Positions 55,911 to 64,000 of a stretch of 64,000 nucleotides of DNA are shown here, piece after piece; the first letter of the stretch is position 1, and each line of letters opens with the position of its first letter. Made by a program: the position numbers and the translations under genes. The notes under the pieces are model-generated. The model made no database searches. It was not told where the DNA came from and saw nothing but the letters and a program-made list of their open reading frames with translations. This DNA comes from Massilia sp. Root335 (GTDB lineage Bacteria; Pseudomonadota; Gammaproteobacteria; Burkholderiales; Burkholderiaceae_D). The stretch covers positions 581,018-645,017 of the forward strand of contig NZ_LMCY01000003.1 of assembly GCF_001425685.1 (NCBI RefSeq). The letters run 5' to 3'.

Positions 55911-56894
55911 TCACCCCGAATATGGCTTGTACGAGACCTTGTCGGTGCCACTGATCCGGGCGGCATCCGGCGTCAGTGCATCCATCTTCATGCCGCCATC
56001 GTCGATGCCCGAGAAACTGGCGCTCGACGTCTTCGAATCGGTGCGGAACAGCGATTCCTTGACGTTCTCGAACGTCGAATCCTCCACCGTCAGCTTCGTC
56101 GTGATCGGCTGGCCGCCGTTCGTGCGGAACACCTTGCCGGCGCCGTTGACGTAGACGTTCCTCATCAGCACCTCGGCGTCGCCATTGTCCTGCACCACCT
56201 TGTCGGAACCGTTGTAGAACGAACTGTTCGTGATGACGACCTGCGCCGGCCCTTTCGGAATGTCGTCGACCGACATCCCGGACAGCTTCGCGTCGTGGAT
56301 GCGGTTCTTCGCGCCGTCGATCGTGATGGCATCCTCGCCGATGTCGCGGTTGACGACGTGGTCGAGGTTGGCGCTGCCGATCAGGTGGATGCCGTCGGCG
56401 CCCGAGTACTGGACGTTCTTCAGCGTCGCACCCGGTTCGAGGATGAACACCGGCTGCTGGTGCTCGCCCTGGGAACCGTCGCCGAGCGCCTTCGTCGGCC
56501 GGTAGTACTTGCCGCCGCCGTCGAAGGTCTCGCCGGCCTTCACGATGATGGGCTTGTCGACGTCGACGACGCCGGTCGGCTTCGGCATCGGCTGGCCGCG
56601 TTCCGGCCTGGCGCCGTCGGGCACGTGGGTGTGCACCGGCGGCCGGGACGTCTTCTTCCGCTTGGTTTCAGGTTCGCCGTCCGCATCGTTATAGGGCGCC
56701 GCCGGCACACTGGCCGTGCGCTTGGGCCGGTGTTCGTGGTCGTCGTCCCTGGCCTGCTGCTTCAGCTTGACGGACAAGTGGTCGAGCCGCCTGACCCATT
56801 CGTCCGTCTGCTGCTGCGGGGACGGCCCGGCCGGGGGCCTGGGGAAGTCGGGAAGACTCTGTGGGGGATAATGGGCATGCACGCACGTGCTCAT
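55911..56894 (-). CDS. hrpW: HrpW-like type III-secreted pectate lyase (PL3)
   Basis: 327 residues. Residues 1-110 are a hydrophilic, His/Pro/Gln-rich leader with a KRKK cluster (78-81) and no signal peptide. Residues about 113-327 are a PL3 pectate-lyase beta-helix: DVDKPIIVKAGETFDGGGKY, FILEPGATLKNVQYSGADGI, and RDIGEDAITIDG (Glu187, Asp188 region conserved in PL3). HrpW/PopW proteins combine a harpin region with this domain and travel through the T3SS to plant cell walls. The Gly/Ser-rich harpin part is lacking. Perfect PIP box upstream. Confidence 0.88.
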   Translation of the reverse strand: MSTCVHAHYPPQSLPDFPRPPAGPSPQQQTDEWVRRLDHLSVKLKQQARDDDHEHRPKRTASVPAAPYNDADGEPETKRKKTSRPPVHTHVPDGARPERGQPMPKPTGVVDVDKPIIVKAGETFDGGGKYYRPTKALGDGSQGEHQQPVFILEPGATLKNVQYSGADGIHLIGSANLDHVVNRDIGEDAITIDGAKNRIHDAKLSGMSVDDIPKGPAQVVITNSSFYNGSDKVVQDNGDAEVLMRNVYVNGAGKVFRTNGGQPITTKLTVEDSTFENVKESLFRTDSKTSSASFSGIDDGGMKMDALTPDAARISGTDKVSYKPYSG

Positions 56895-56934
56895 GTCGGT
56901 ACCTGTACGGTTGGTTGAGGGAGGGTCCCTCTAC

Positions 56935-56996
56935 AGGATGACGGCACATGCGCCGCCGGCGGGCGGGGCCGGCGAAGCGGCGCGCCCGCGTGCGAA
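56935..56996 (-). promoter_or_regulatory. PIP box + -10 for hrpW
   Basis: Minus strand: TTCGC (56996-56992) - 15 bases - TTCGC (56976-56972), then 31 bases to CATCCT (56940-56935), a perfect YANNNT -10, 41 bases before the ATG. Confidence 0.92.
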
Positions 56997-57009
56997 GCGG
57001 GTGCGGGTG

Positions 57010-58104
57010 TCAGCGCTTGGCGTTGACCATCTCGTGCAGCTCGAGACGGTTGTAGGCGGCGCGCATGGCATCCTTGACGTTGACCGCCTTCTTCGCGATC
57101 AGCTGGGCCAGGACGTCGTTCAGGCTGCGCGACATGCTGTCTTCCTTGCGGCGCATGAAGTCGGCGATCAGGTGCAGCTTGCCGGGGTCGGCGACGTACT
57201 GCGCCACCTGCTGGTTGTTGTTGAACACCATTTCGTAGGCGAGCACGACGTCGTCGCCCTGCTCGGTCGGCAGCAGGGTCTGGAAAACCACCGCGACCAG
57301 CGAATTCGACAGCGCGGCCGCGCGCTGCTCGCGCTGCTCGGCGGGGAAGAAACCCAGCAGCTTGGAGATCGCGCTGACGGCGCTGTTCGTGTGCATCGTC
57401 GCGAGCACGAGGTGGCCGGATTCGCCCGCGTGCAGGACGGTGTCGGCGGTGTCGAAATCGCGGATCTCGCCCACCATCAGGACGTCCGGCTTCTGGCGCA
57501 GCGCCTCGCGCAGGCCGGACGAGAACGTGGCGGTGTCGGTCGGGACTTCCTTTTGCGAGACGATCGACTGCTTGCGCCGCAGCTGATATTCGATCGGCTC
57601 TTCGATCGTGATGATGTGGGCGCTGCGCGTCGCGTTGATCTGGTCGAGCATCGAGGCGATCGTCGTCGTCTTGCCCGAGCCGGTCGGCCCCGTGATCAGG
57701 ATGACGCCGCGCGTCGCCTCGAGCACGGTCTTGACGTAATGCGGCAGGCCCGTGTGCTCCAGCGCGATGGGCCGCAGCGGCAGGCGCCGGATCGAGATGG
57801 TGGTCTTCGAGCCGGACGAGGAGCGGAACACGTTGCAGCGCAGCCGGTAGTCGGTGAGGATGAACGGCCGGTCGATCGCGCTTTCGACGATCTTGTCCTC
57901 CCAATCCTCGTCGATGGCGTTCAGCACGGGCAGCATGTCCTCGAGCGTGACCGGTTCGGTGCCGACCTGGCGCCACCCGCGCGGCGACTTGATCATCACG
58001 GGCATGTCCTGCTCGATATGAATATCCGAGAAGCTCTGGCCGGAATTGACGAGGGAGATCAGCTCCTCCAGTAATTCACGGGATATCGAAAAATCGTCGG
58101 ACAT
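57010..58104 (-). CDS. PilT/PilU-like secretion ATPase, copy 2
   Basis: 364 residues, same length and order as the 33452-34546 copy and clearly its paralogue (many shared stretches, e.g. TDTATFSSGLREALRQKPDV). Walker A TGPTGSGKTTT, TIEEPIEYQL, Walker B MVGEIRDFDTAD, HLVLATMHTNSA. N-terminus SFSDIHIEQDMPVMIKSPRG. No PIP box in front of it; it may read from an unseen promoter beyond 58105 and leads towards hrpW. Confidence 0.92.
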   Translation of the reverse strand: MSDDFSISRELLEELISLVNSGQSFSDIHIEQDMPVMIKSPRGWRQVGTEPVTLEDMLPVLNAIDEDWEDKIVESAIDRPFILTDYRLRCNVFRSSSGSKTTISIRRLPLRPIALEHTGLPHYVKTVLEATRGVILITGPTGSGKTTTIASMLDQINATRSAHIITIEEPIEYQLRRKQSIVSQKEVPTDTATFSSGLREALRQKPDVLMVGEIRDFDTADTVLHAGESGHLVLATMHTNSAVSAISKLLGFFPAEQREQRAAALSNSLVAVVFQTLLPTEQGDDVVLAYEMVFNNNQQVAQYVADPGKLHLIADFMRRKEDSMSRSLNDVLAQLIAKKAVNVKDAMRAAYNRLELHEMVNAKR

Positions 58105-58200
58105 GGTGCACCTGGGTAATGTAGGACTTGTTCGAGTATAGCGCGGCTGCCTTTGGCTGACCAGACGTCCGGCGGTCGAGCCAGGTGGCGCGGACCGCCA

Positions 58201-58398
58201 TCACCATGCGTCGCGCGCGCCCAGGTGGTAGGCATACCCGCGCAACCGCACCTGCTTTTCGACGCAGGCGCGCTGGATCTCCTTGAGCCGGTCGAGCGCG
58301 GCCTGGCGTGCTGCGACGATATGATCCGCCTTCCGCTCGAGCCGGTGGATTTGCCAGTGGATCAGCGCCCGGCGTGCCACGCAATACAACTTGAACAT
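58201..58398 (-). CDS. Small hypothetical helical protein
   Basis: 65 residues, MFKLYCVARRALIHWQIHRL..., one long charged helix with Arg/Lys/His, ending LRGYAYHLGARDAW. GAGGAG six bases before the ATG at 58398 gives the start. Function unknown. Confidence 0.6.
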   Translation of the reverse strand: MFKLYCVARRALIHWQIHRLERKADHIVAARQAALDRLKEIQRACVEKQVRLRGYAYHLGARDAW

Positions 58399-58651
58399 GT
58401 CTTCTCCTCGTCCATGGTTACGCACCGCGCCGCATCGGGTCTGGCGCGCGTCGTACCGTGAGTGGCCACCAGGTCGGAGGCGGTTCCGTGCCGCGCCCGG
58501 CCCGACAAGCTTGCAGTTTGCTGTCGATATGCCGTCAACCTGCTTTCAAAGCGATGCACAGTGAATATTTCTCCGAGGTGGCGTCTGGATCTTTGCCAGG
58601 TTCTCTTCTAGGATGCGCGGTTGACCGGCCTGCTGGACAACGGAGAATGCC

Positions 58652-59623
58652 TTGGAATTCGAGAACCGCAGTATCGTTTCAGTGAATCAATTCGACCTTG
58701 CCGGGCTGGATACCCTGTTCGACCTGGCGCGCCGGATGAAGCCCGTCGCCGCACGGAAGGCCAGGAGCAAAATTCTCGACGGCTACATCCTCGGCAATCT
58801 GTTTTTCGAGCCCAGCACGCGGACACGGATGAGTTTCGCCAGCGCGTTCATGCGCCTGGGCGGCCAGGTCAACAGTACGACCGGGACCGTCAACTCGTCG
58901 CTGGCCAAAGGCGAGACGCTGGCCGACACGATTACCATGATCCAGTCCTATTGCGACGTGATCGTGATGCGCCATCACCAGCTCGGCGCCGCCAGGGATG
59001 CGGCCGCGTATTCCAGCGTGCCGGTCATCAATGCCGGTGACGGCTCCGGCGAACATCCCACGCAGGCGCTGCAGGATTTGTTCACCATCATCGAGGAACG
59101 GCCCGGTCGCGGCGTCAACGGGGTGACGATCGCCCTGGTGGGCGATTTGAAGTTTGGCCGATGCGTGCCTTCGCTCGTGATCCTGCTATGCCTCCATGCG
59201 GGCGTGCGTTTCCTGTTCGTCGCGCCGCCCGAACTCCAGATTCCCGATCCGATTCTCCGCAGCGTGCGCGACCAGGGATTCGAAGCGATCCGGACGAGCG
59301 ACCTGGACTCCGCGCTGAAGGAGGCCGATGTGGTCTACTGGACGCGCATCCAGGACGAGCGGATCGACGACAGGGACGTGCTGGCAGCGGTGCGCGGCAA
59401 GTATGTATTAACCCGCGCCAAACTGGAGTCCTGCTGCCGGAAGGACGTGGTAATCCTGCATCCCCTGCCCCGCATCGACGAGCTGCACACCGACGTCGAC
59501 AGCCTGCCGAACGCCGCCTATTTTCGCCAGGCGGCGAACAGTATCCTGATCAGGATGGCGCTATTGCTATTGGTGCTGGGCAAGGAGACGGACTTCGACA
59601 AGTCTCTTGTTCCAGAAATGTAG
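58652..59623 (+). CDS. pyrB: Aspartate carbamoyltransferase, E. coli PyrB type
   Basis: 323 residues. Transfers the carbamoyl group of carbamoyl phosphate to aspartate in pyrimidine synthesis. Carbamoyl-phosphate loop FFEPSTRTRMSF, SSLAKGETLADT, GSGEHPTQALQDL and HPLPRIDE are intact; MRHHQLGAA replaces the usual MRHPQEGAA. Start is TTG with GGAG six bases upstream; the nearby ATG at 58647 is out of frame. It stands alone beside the T3SS island with no pyrI, and is E. coli-like, so it may be an additional acquired copy. Confidence 0.9.
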   Translation: MEFENRSIVSVNQFDLAGLDTLFDLARRMKPVAARKARSKILDGYILGNLFFEPSTRTRMSFASAFMRLGGQVNSTTGTVNSSLAKGETLADTITMIQSYCDVIVMRHHQLGAARDAAAYSSVPVINAGDGSGEHPTQALQDLFTIIEERPGRGVNGVTIALVGDLKFGRCVPSLVILLCLHAGVRFLFVAPPELQIPDPILRSVRDQGFEAIRTSDLDSALKEADVVYWTRIQDERIDDRDVLAAVRGKYVLTRAKLESCCRKDVVILHPLPRIDELHTDVDSLPNAAYFRQAANSILIRMALLLLVLGKETDFDKSLVPEM

Positions 59624-59720
59624 TTACCATGAATCATGTAAAGAAGCGGGCAAACCAAACCGAATTACACGGGCCGCTCTTGATCCTTACAATTCCACAA
59701 ATCAAGAGGAGAGGAATAAT

Positions 59721-60137
59721 ATGGCATTCATCAACGAATTCATTCCCGAAGCGGATATTAAGAAGTACGGTATTGAGGAAATCAATAAGAAGTACATCGT
59801 TGGAGGGACGAAGTCGGGCCAATGGACGATCGATCGAGATCGCGATATCTATTTGCGTTGCGTAGCACGCGGGAGAGAAGAATATCGAAGTGAATCGACG
59901 TGAACATTCTACTGGGACGGGGAATTGATTCCAAAAGAATTGCACATGATTGGAGGTGGCGGAAAAAGAGGCGAGCCAGGCTGGACGCATTGGAAGCTTC
60001 ACCTTATCCATATTCCTCCGCATCTTCAAAATATGCGAGACGTTATTCTGGCAGATCTGAAGGATGCTTTAATCGCGTACAAAGATGGCGGCGTGTATTC
60101 AGCCAGCACGACATATTCCGTCACTCTTGACGTTTGA
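59721..60137 (+). pseudogene. Dead copy of the small RTX-associated protein
   Basis: 417-bp frame identical in length and order to the intact copy at 60551-60967 (MAFINEFIPEADIKKYGIEE...), but codon 61 is TGA (59901-59903) where the other copy has TGG (Trp). After the stop the frame continues fully conserved to the same C-terminus (YSVTLDV). No other damage, so the inactivation is a single point mutation and probably recent. Confidence 0.85.
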
Positions 60138-60155
60138 TGCGGAGACTAACGTTAC

Positions 60156-60290
60156 ATGAGCCTGACTTCCACAGAAGCCATTACACTCCTACACACCAAT
60201 CCAGACGCCTATACAACCGTTGACTCATTGCGTACTATTGCCAATCAAGTGGGTGTATCGGCAACCGGCAAAGTCACAGTCCTTCTTTAG
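60156..60290 (+). pseudogene. Truncated 5' copy of the RTX gene
   Basis: 44 codons (MSLTSTEAITLLHTNPDAYT...GKVTVLL) aligning with the first 44 residues of the 60986 RTX protein, ending in TAG where the parent continues TAT AGT GGA. It begins 18 bases after the dead small gene, the same spacing as in the intact pair. Confidence 0.82.
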
Positions 60291-60550
60291 GTATTGAGGG
60301 CCCTGGAATGACGGCCGTATTGGAAGAGCGACTTTCCATAAAACGCCACTCACCAAGAGGTGAAAAACCAGGTGCGGCCGATCAAAAATGAAATTTCGTA
60401 CTGCTCGCTCCTCGCACCTAAAAAAGGACGCAAGTGCATTTCAATCGTGCTGCAGAGAACCTGGCAACACAAAAACATGACGACGTTTTCGTCTCCGCAA
60501 AAAAAATCCATCGATCTTCAACGTTTAAAAAACAGAAAAAGAAAGTCAAT
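60291..60550. other. AT-rich spacer between the two copies
   Basis: 260 bases without a supported gene. It links the truncated RTX start to the second small gene; contains A-rich runs and no clear terminator. Probably residual sequence from the duplication. Confidence 0.5.
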
Positions 60551-60967
60551 ATGGCATTTATCAATGAATTTATCCCCGAAGCGGACATCAAGAAATACGG
60601 CATCGAAGAAGTCAATAAAAAATACATCGCAGGGGGAACCAACTCCGATCAATGGACAATTGATCGCGATCGCGACGTTTATTTGCGTTGCGTTGCAAGG
60701 GGACGCGACGAGTTCCGAAATGAATCGACATGGACGTTATATTGGGAGAGGGAACTCATAACCATAGAGCTTCACTTACTAGACGCAGGAGGAAGAAGAG
60801 GTGAATCAGGCTGGGCACATTGGAAGCTTCATCATATTTACATTCCTCCGCATCTTGAAGCCAGACGCAATGATATTCTGACCGACTTGAAGAATTCGCT
60901 AACGGCGTACAAAGGTGGAGGCGTTTACGCGCGCAATACGGAATATTCGGTGACTTTGGACGTTTGA
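60551..60967 (+). CDS. Small protein paired with RTX protein (possible immunity or chaperone)
   Basis: 138 residues, family not recognised. Soluble, mixed alpha/beta, rich in aromatic and charged residues: WTIDRDRDVYLRCVARGRDE, WTLYWERELITIELHLLDAG, IYIPPHLEARRNDILTDLKN. 18 bases upstream of the RTX gene. The pair was duplicated as a unit, which points to a functional link such as immunity or secretion helper, but the gene-before-toxin order is not the usual toxin-immunity order. Base composition is more AT-rich than the T3SS island. Confidence 0.75.
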   Translation: MAFINEFIPEADIKKYGIEEVNKKYIAGGTNSDQWTIDRDRDVYLRCVARGRDEFRNESTWTLYWERELITIELHLLDAGGRRGESGWAHWKLHHIYIPPHLEARRNDILTDLKNSLTAYKGGGVYARNTEYSVTLDV

Positions 60968-60985
60968 TGCGGAAAACCAACTAAC

Positions 60986-63900
60986 ATGATCCTGACCTCC
61001 GCACAAGCAATCTCACTGCTTAATACCAATCCGGATGCCTATATTACACTTGACTCATTACGAGCCCTTGCCACCCAAGTGGATGTATCAGCAACAGGCA
61101 AAGTTACAGTTCTTTATAGTGGACCTATCGCCCCGGGCATTTCATCCACCGGAATTATCAATGGGATGCTTGCAAATGGTGAGGATATTCGTGTAATTGA
61201 CAACACTGAAGCTGCAAAATTTTTGAAATCCGATGCGTTTCTTGCCAAGGTGGCAGATGCACATGGGATTGATTTAATCGAACTCCAAGCGCCTACCTAC
61301 CGGGGCCCCGCCGCCGACTGGCTATATGACGCCAAGTCTGGCCCTTGGGCCGACGCCTCGGGTCGTTTTGTCAGCGCCACCACCGGCGAGGTCAAAACCC
61401 TGACGCCGTTCGCCAGCCCGAACCGCACTTTTGCCCAGATCGAATTGCCAGCCCTGCTGGAGAACACGCACGTTACCACCGTCAACGGTGTGCCGCGCGA
61501 GGCGCTCACCGCTCTTTATCACGATTTGGGCGGTGCCGTGAATAGCGATGCTCTTTTAAAGCTGCAAGGTGCCACTGGCCTTTTGTCGTGGAAAGCGACC
61601 GCCGATCTGGATATCATCAAAAATGCGGACGGCACCTTGCTCGTCGACGCAGGCAAATTCCTCTCCGATGGCTTAAGCCCGGTGGCACCGGCATTCCCGG
61701 ACGACATGCCGGGAAAATTGTCCGGTGCCGCAGCGATGGGCAGCCTGGCCGAAGTAAACAAGACGGCATTGCTCGCGAACATCGATTATCTGTCCAAGAT
61801 CGACCTGGCGGCAAAAGGATTATCCAAGCTCAGTACGGCTGCGGCCGTCGTGGATTTCCTTTTAACTGTCAACGACGCCAGCGCGGCCGTGCAAGCAGGC
61901 GACACCGCCAAGGCTGGTTCGCTGCTGGCCGAATGGACGGCTACATTCGGCGCGAGCATGAGCGCCGGTCTGCTGGCCGGTGAAATTGTCGGATCGGCAC
62001 TTGCGCCCCTTTATCTTACCGGGCCGCTAGGTGCCAGCGTAGCCGCGGTACTGACAATAGGGGCCAGCGTCGGTGCCGCAATGCTGGCTGCAACCGGTGC
62101 CGAAATACTTATCTCCGACCTTGTCGGTTCAAGCTTTTCATCGGCCCGAACTGTCACCCGCGATCCCCTGATCCTGGATCTCGACGGCGACGGGCTGGAA
62201 ACCATCGGTCCGGCGCAATCGAACGTCAAATTCGACCACAACGGCGGTGGCATCAAGACAATCTCCGGTTGGGTCAAGCCCGATGATGGATTTCTCGTCA
62301 TGGACCGCAACAACAACGGCGTGATCGACAACGGCCACGAACTCTTCGGCGACGCCACGCCTTTGTATGTTGGAGGTTTTGCCGCTGACGGCTTTGCCGC
62401 GCTGGTGCAGGAAGATACAAACGGCGACGGAAAAGTCGATAGCACAGATGCCAACTGGAGCAAGCTGCGCATCTGGCGCGATCTCAACCAGGACGGCATT
62501 TCGCAAGCGAATGAACTTTTCACGATGTCTGACGCCGACATCGCCAGCTTCAATGCCGCCAAGACCGTCAACAGTGTGAGATTAGCCAATGGCAATGTGG
62601 TCGCCGACCTTGGCACTTACATCAAAACCGATGGCGCGACCGGCACATTGAGCGAAACCAGCCGATTAGGTGACGTCAACCTTGCACAAGATACCTTCCA
62701 TTCCCAATTCACCGATGCCATTCCGATCGACGCAGACGCGCAGCAACTGCCCAGCGTGCGAGGTTCGGGACTGGTACGCGAACTACGACAGGCAGCCAGC
62801 CTTGATACGGCGGCACGCAATACGTTAAAGGCGAAGCTCGCTGCGTTTGCCGCTGCCCACACAGGCGCCGAACAGCAAGCTGCGCTCGACGACCTGCTGC
62901 TGGCGTGGGCCGATACTTCGCCATTGATCCCATATATGCAGGACCGCAACCCGGCGCAAATCAAGGTCGTATGGGCCAGCGCCGCGCAGCAAGCGCAGTG
63001 GGAAACCAAACTGCATATCCTTGAAGCCTTTAATGGCCACTATTTCTTCGCACTGCCCGGCGAATCGCAAACAGGCGCGACCGGCATTACGTTGAGCGCA
63101 CCCGATTCACAGGGCGTTCGCACCGCGACCGTGAACCTGGTTGGCGGCCAGACAAACCAGTTGCAGCAATCGTTTGATGCATTGAAGGATTCAGTATATG
63201 GTCCGATTGTATTGCAAACCCGCCTACAACCTCTGCTCGACACCATCCACATCGATCTCGACGCCGATGGTGCGCACCTTAATCTCGATCAGCTTAACGC
63301 CGCACTCAAGGCGCGCGTAGCCGACAACGCGATCAACGGCCTGACCGACTGGATCGACATTGCGAAGTACGCGCAACCGATCTTGGCCGGCGCCGGTTTC
63401 GACGCGTGGTCACCGCTCGAAACTACCCTGCGCAGCAGTGCCATTACAACGGACACGCTCAATGCACTGCACGTTCATATCGCCGGGGCGAACGGTAACT
63501 TGCTCAACGGGGGTGATACCGACGACCTGTTGTTCGGCGGTGGCGGCAATGACACCTTAGGCGGCGGAAATGGCAACGATTTTTATATTTTCCACGCTGG
63601 TGATGGACACGACGTTGTCTACGAGAACGCGAACGCAGGCGTCGATGTGCTGCAGTTGGGAGCGGGCCTCGATCCGAGCAACACGCGCATTAATGCCGAG
63701 AACCTGGATCTGGTACTTGCCTTTAATACCGGTGACACGGTTCGGATTTCTAACTACTTCGGCCAGAACCGCGTAGAGCAAATTCGCTTTGCCGACGGTA
63801 CGACGTGGGATTTTGCCTCAGTAATCAGCAAGCCAATCATTGGCACCGCCGGAGCAGATACACTAAGCGCCACAGGTGGTTACGCTGGCAGCATCAACGG

Positions 63901-64000
63901 GCTGGAGGGCAACGACACCATCTACGGCAGCAGTGGTAACGATACGATCACCGGCGGCACAGGCAGCGACAGCCTCAATGGCAGCTCCGGCAACGACACC
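60986..64000 (+). CDS. Large RTX calcium-binding protein (3' end outside window)
   Basis: At least 1005 residues, open to the end. N-terminal ~390 residues unique (MILTSAQAISLLNTNPDAYI...), with Ala/Gly-rich hydrophobic stretches near 325-375 (ILLA/VAAVLTIGASVGAAM). Around 392 the RTX-associated DPLILDLDGDGLETIG, then EF-hand-like DRNNNGVIDNGHELFGD and DTNGDGKVDSTDA. RTX nonapeptides GGGGNDTLGGGNGND at about 850, a beta-roll linker region (DTVRISNYFGQNRVEQIRFA), then further GLEGNDTIYGSSGNDTITGG repeats at the end. Expected type I secretion; role as toxin or adhesin undecided. Confidence 0.88.
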   Translation, partial: MILTSAQAISLLNTNPDAYITLDSLRALATQVDVSATGKVTVLYSGPIAPGISSTGIINGMLANGEDIRVIDNTEAAKFLKSDAFLAKVADAHGIDLIELQAPTYRGPAADWLYDAKSGPWADASGRFVSATTGEVKTLTPFASPNRTFAQIELPALLENTHVTTVNGVPREALTALYHDLGGAVNSDALLKLQGATGLLSWKATADLDIIKNADGTLLVDAGKFLSDGLSPVAPAFPDDMPGKLSGAAAMGSLAEVNKTALLANIDYLSKIDLAAKGLSKLSTAAAVVDFLLTVNDASAAVQAGDTAKAGSLLAEWTATFGASMSAGLLAGEIVGSALAPLYLTGPLGASVAAVLTIGASVGAAMLAATGAEILISDLVGSSFSSARTVTRDPLILDLDGDGLETIGPAQSNVKFDHNGGGIKTISGWVKPDDGFLVMDRNNNGVIDNGHELFGDATPLYVGGFAADGFAALVQEDTNGDGKVDSTDANWSKLRIWRDLNQDGISQANELFTMSDADIASFNAAKTVNSVRLANGNVVADLGTYIKTDGATGTLSETSRLGDVNLAQDTFHSQFTDAIPIDADAQQLPSVRGSGLVRELRQAASLDTAARNTLKAKLAAFAAAHTGAEQQAALDDLLLAWADTSPLIPYMQDRNPAQIKVVWASAAQQAQWETKLHILEAFNGHYFFALPGESQTGATGITLSAPDSQGVRTATVNLVGGQTNQLQQSFDALKDSVYGPIVLQTRLQPLLDTIHIDLDADGAHLNLDQLNAALKARVADNAINGLTDWIDIAKYAQPILAGAGFDAWSPLETTLRSSAITTDTLNALHVHIAGANGNLLNGGDTDDLLFGGGGNDTLGGGNGNDFYIFHAGDGHDVVYENANAGVDVLQLGAGLDPSNTRINAENLDLVLAFNTGDTVRISNYFGQNRVEQIRFADGTTWDFASVISKPIIGTAGADTLSATGGYAGSINGLEGNDTIYGSSGNDTITGGTGSDSLNGSSGNDT

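Noticed and set aside
58652..59623. Type III effector or toxin-resistance carbamoyltransferase (ornithine type)
   Set aside because: Sequence motifs are those of PyrB, without a secretion-like leader or PIP box.

Overview
The window is GC-rich DNA of a Betaproteobacterium. The block tpiA - secG - tRNA-Leu - nuoA...nuoH, the REP-like hairpins and the tightly coupled operons fit an Oxalobacteraceae genome (Massilia/Duganella-like); this placement is an inference from gene order and protein character, not from a database search.

Region 1 (1-10.6 kb, all minus strand) is housekeeping: complex I genes nuoA-B-C-D-E-F-G and the 5' part of nuoH, a tRNA-Leu(GAG) with its own terminator, secG, tpiA and a zinc-independent NADPH:quinone reductase. 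Region 2 (10.6-22.7 kb) is regulatory and stress-related: an HExxH protein, a KGG stress protein, a Sel1 protein, a head-GIN-domain protein, an M16 peptidase remnant, a complete stressosome-like module (RsbR-RsbS-RsbT, an ATPase/SpoIIE phosphatase fusion, then two histidine kinases in place of sigma-B), a degenerate OmpR-type regulator, an ECF sigma factor and a TcpQ-like protein.

Region 3 (22.7-58.4 kb) is a complete Hrp2-type (Xanthomonas/Ralstonia-like) type III secretion island. Two divergent operons encode the machine: minus strand hrpB1-sctI-sctJ-sctK-sctL-sctN-sctO-sctT, then the AraC-type regulator hrpX/hrpB and sctC; plus strand sctU-sctV-sctP-sctQ-sctR-sctS-hpaA-sctD-hrpD6, then a very short pilin candidate and an hpaB-like chaperone. 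Around it lie candidate effectors and secreted proteins: two very large proteins, an amidohydrolase, a SET-domain protein, a repeat protein interrupted by a frameshift at a poly-C tract, a lysine-rich helical protein and a HrpW-like pectate lyase. Eight PIP/hrpII boxes (two TTCG half-sites, mostly TTCGC-N15-TTCGC) can be read directly, each with a YANNNT-like -10 hexamer 31 or 32 bases downstream. They tie the machine, the effectors, a diguanylate cyclase and one of two PilT-like ATPases into one predicted HrpX regulon.

Region 4 (58.4-64 kb) holds a small hypothetical gene, an E. coli-type aspartate carbamoyltransferase with a TTG start, and a more AT-rich locus where an 830-bp unit (small protein + 5' end of an RTX protein) is tandemly duplicated. 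The first copy is dead (premature TGA; truncated toxin), and the second is intact and leads into a large RTX calcium-binding protein that runs off the window.
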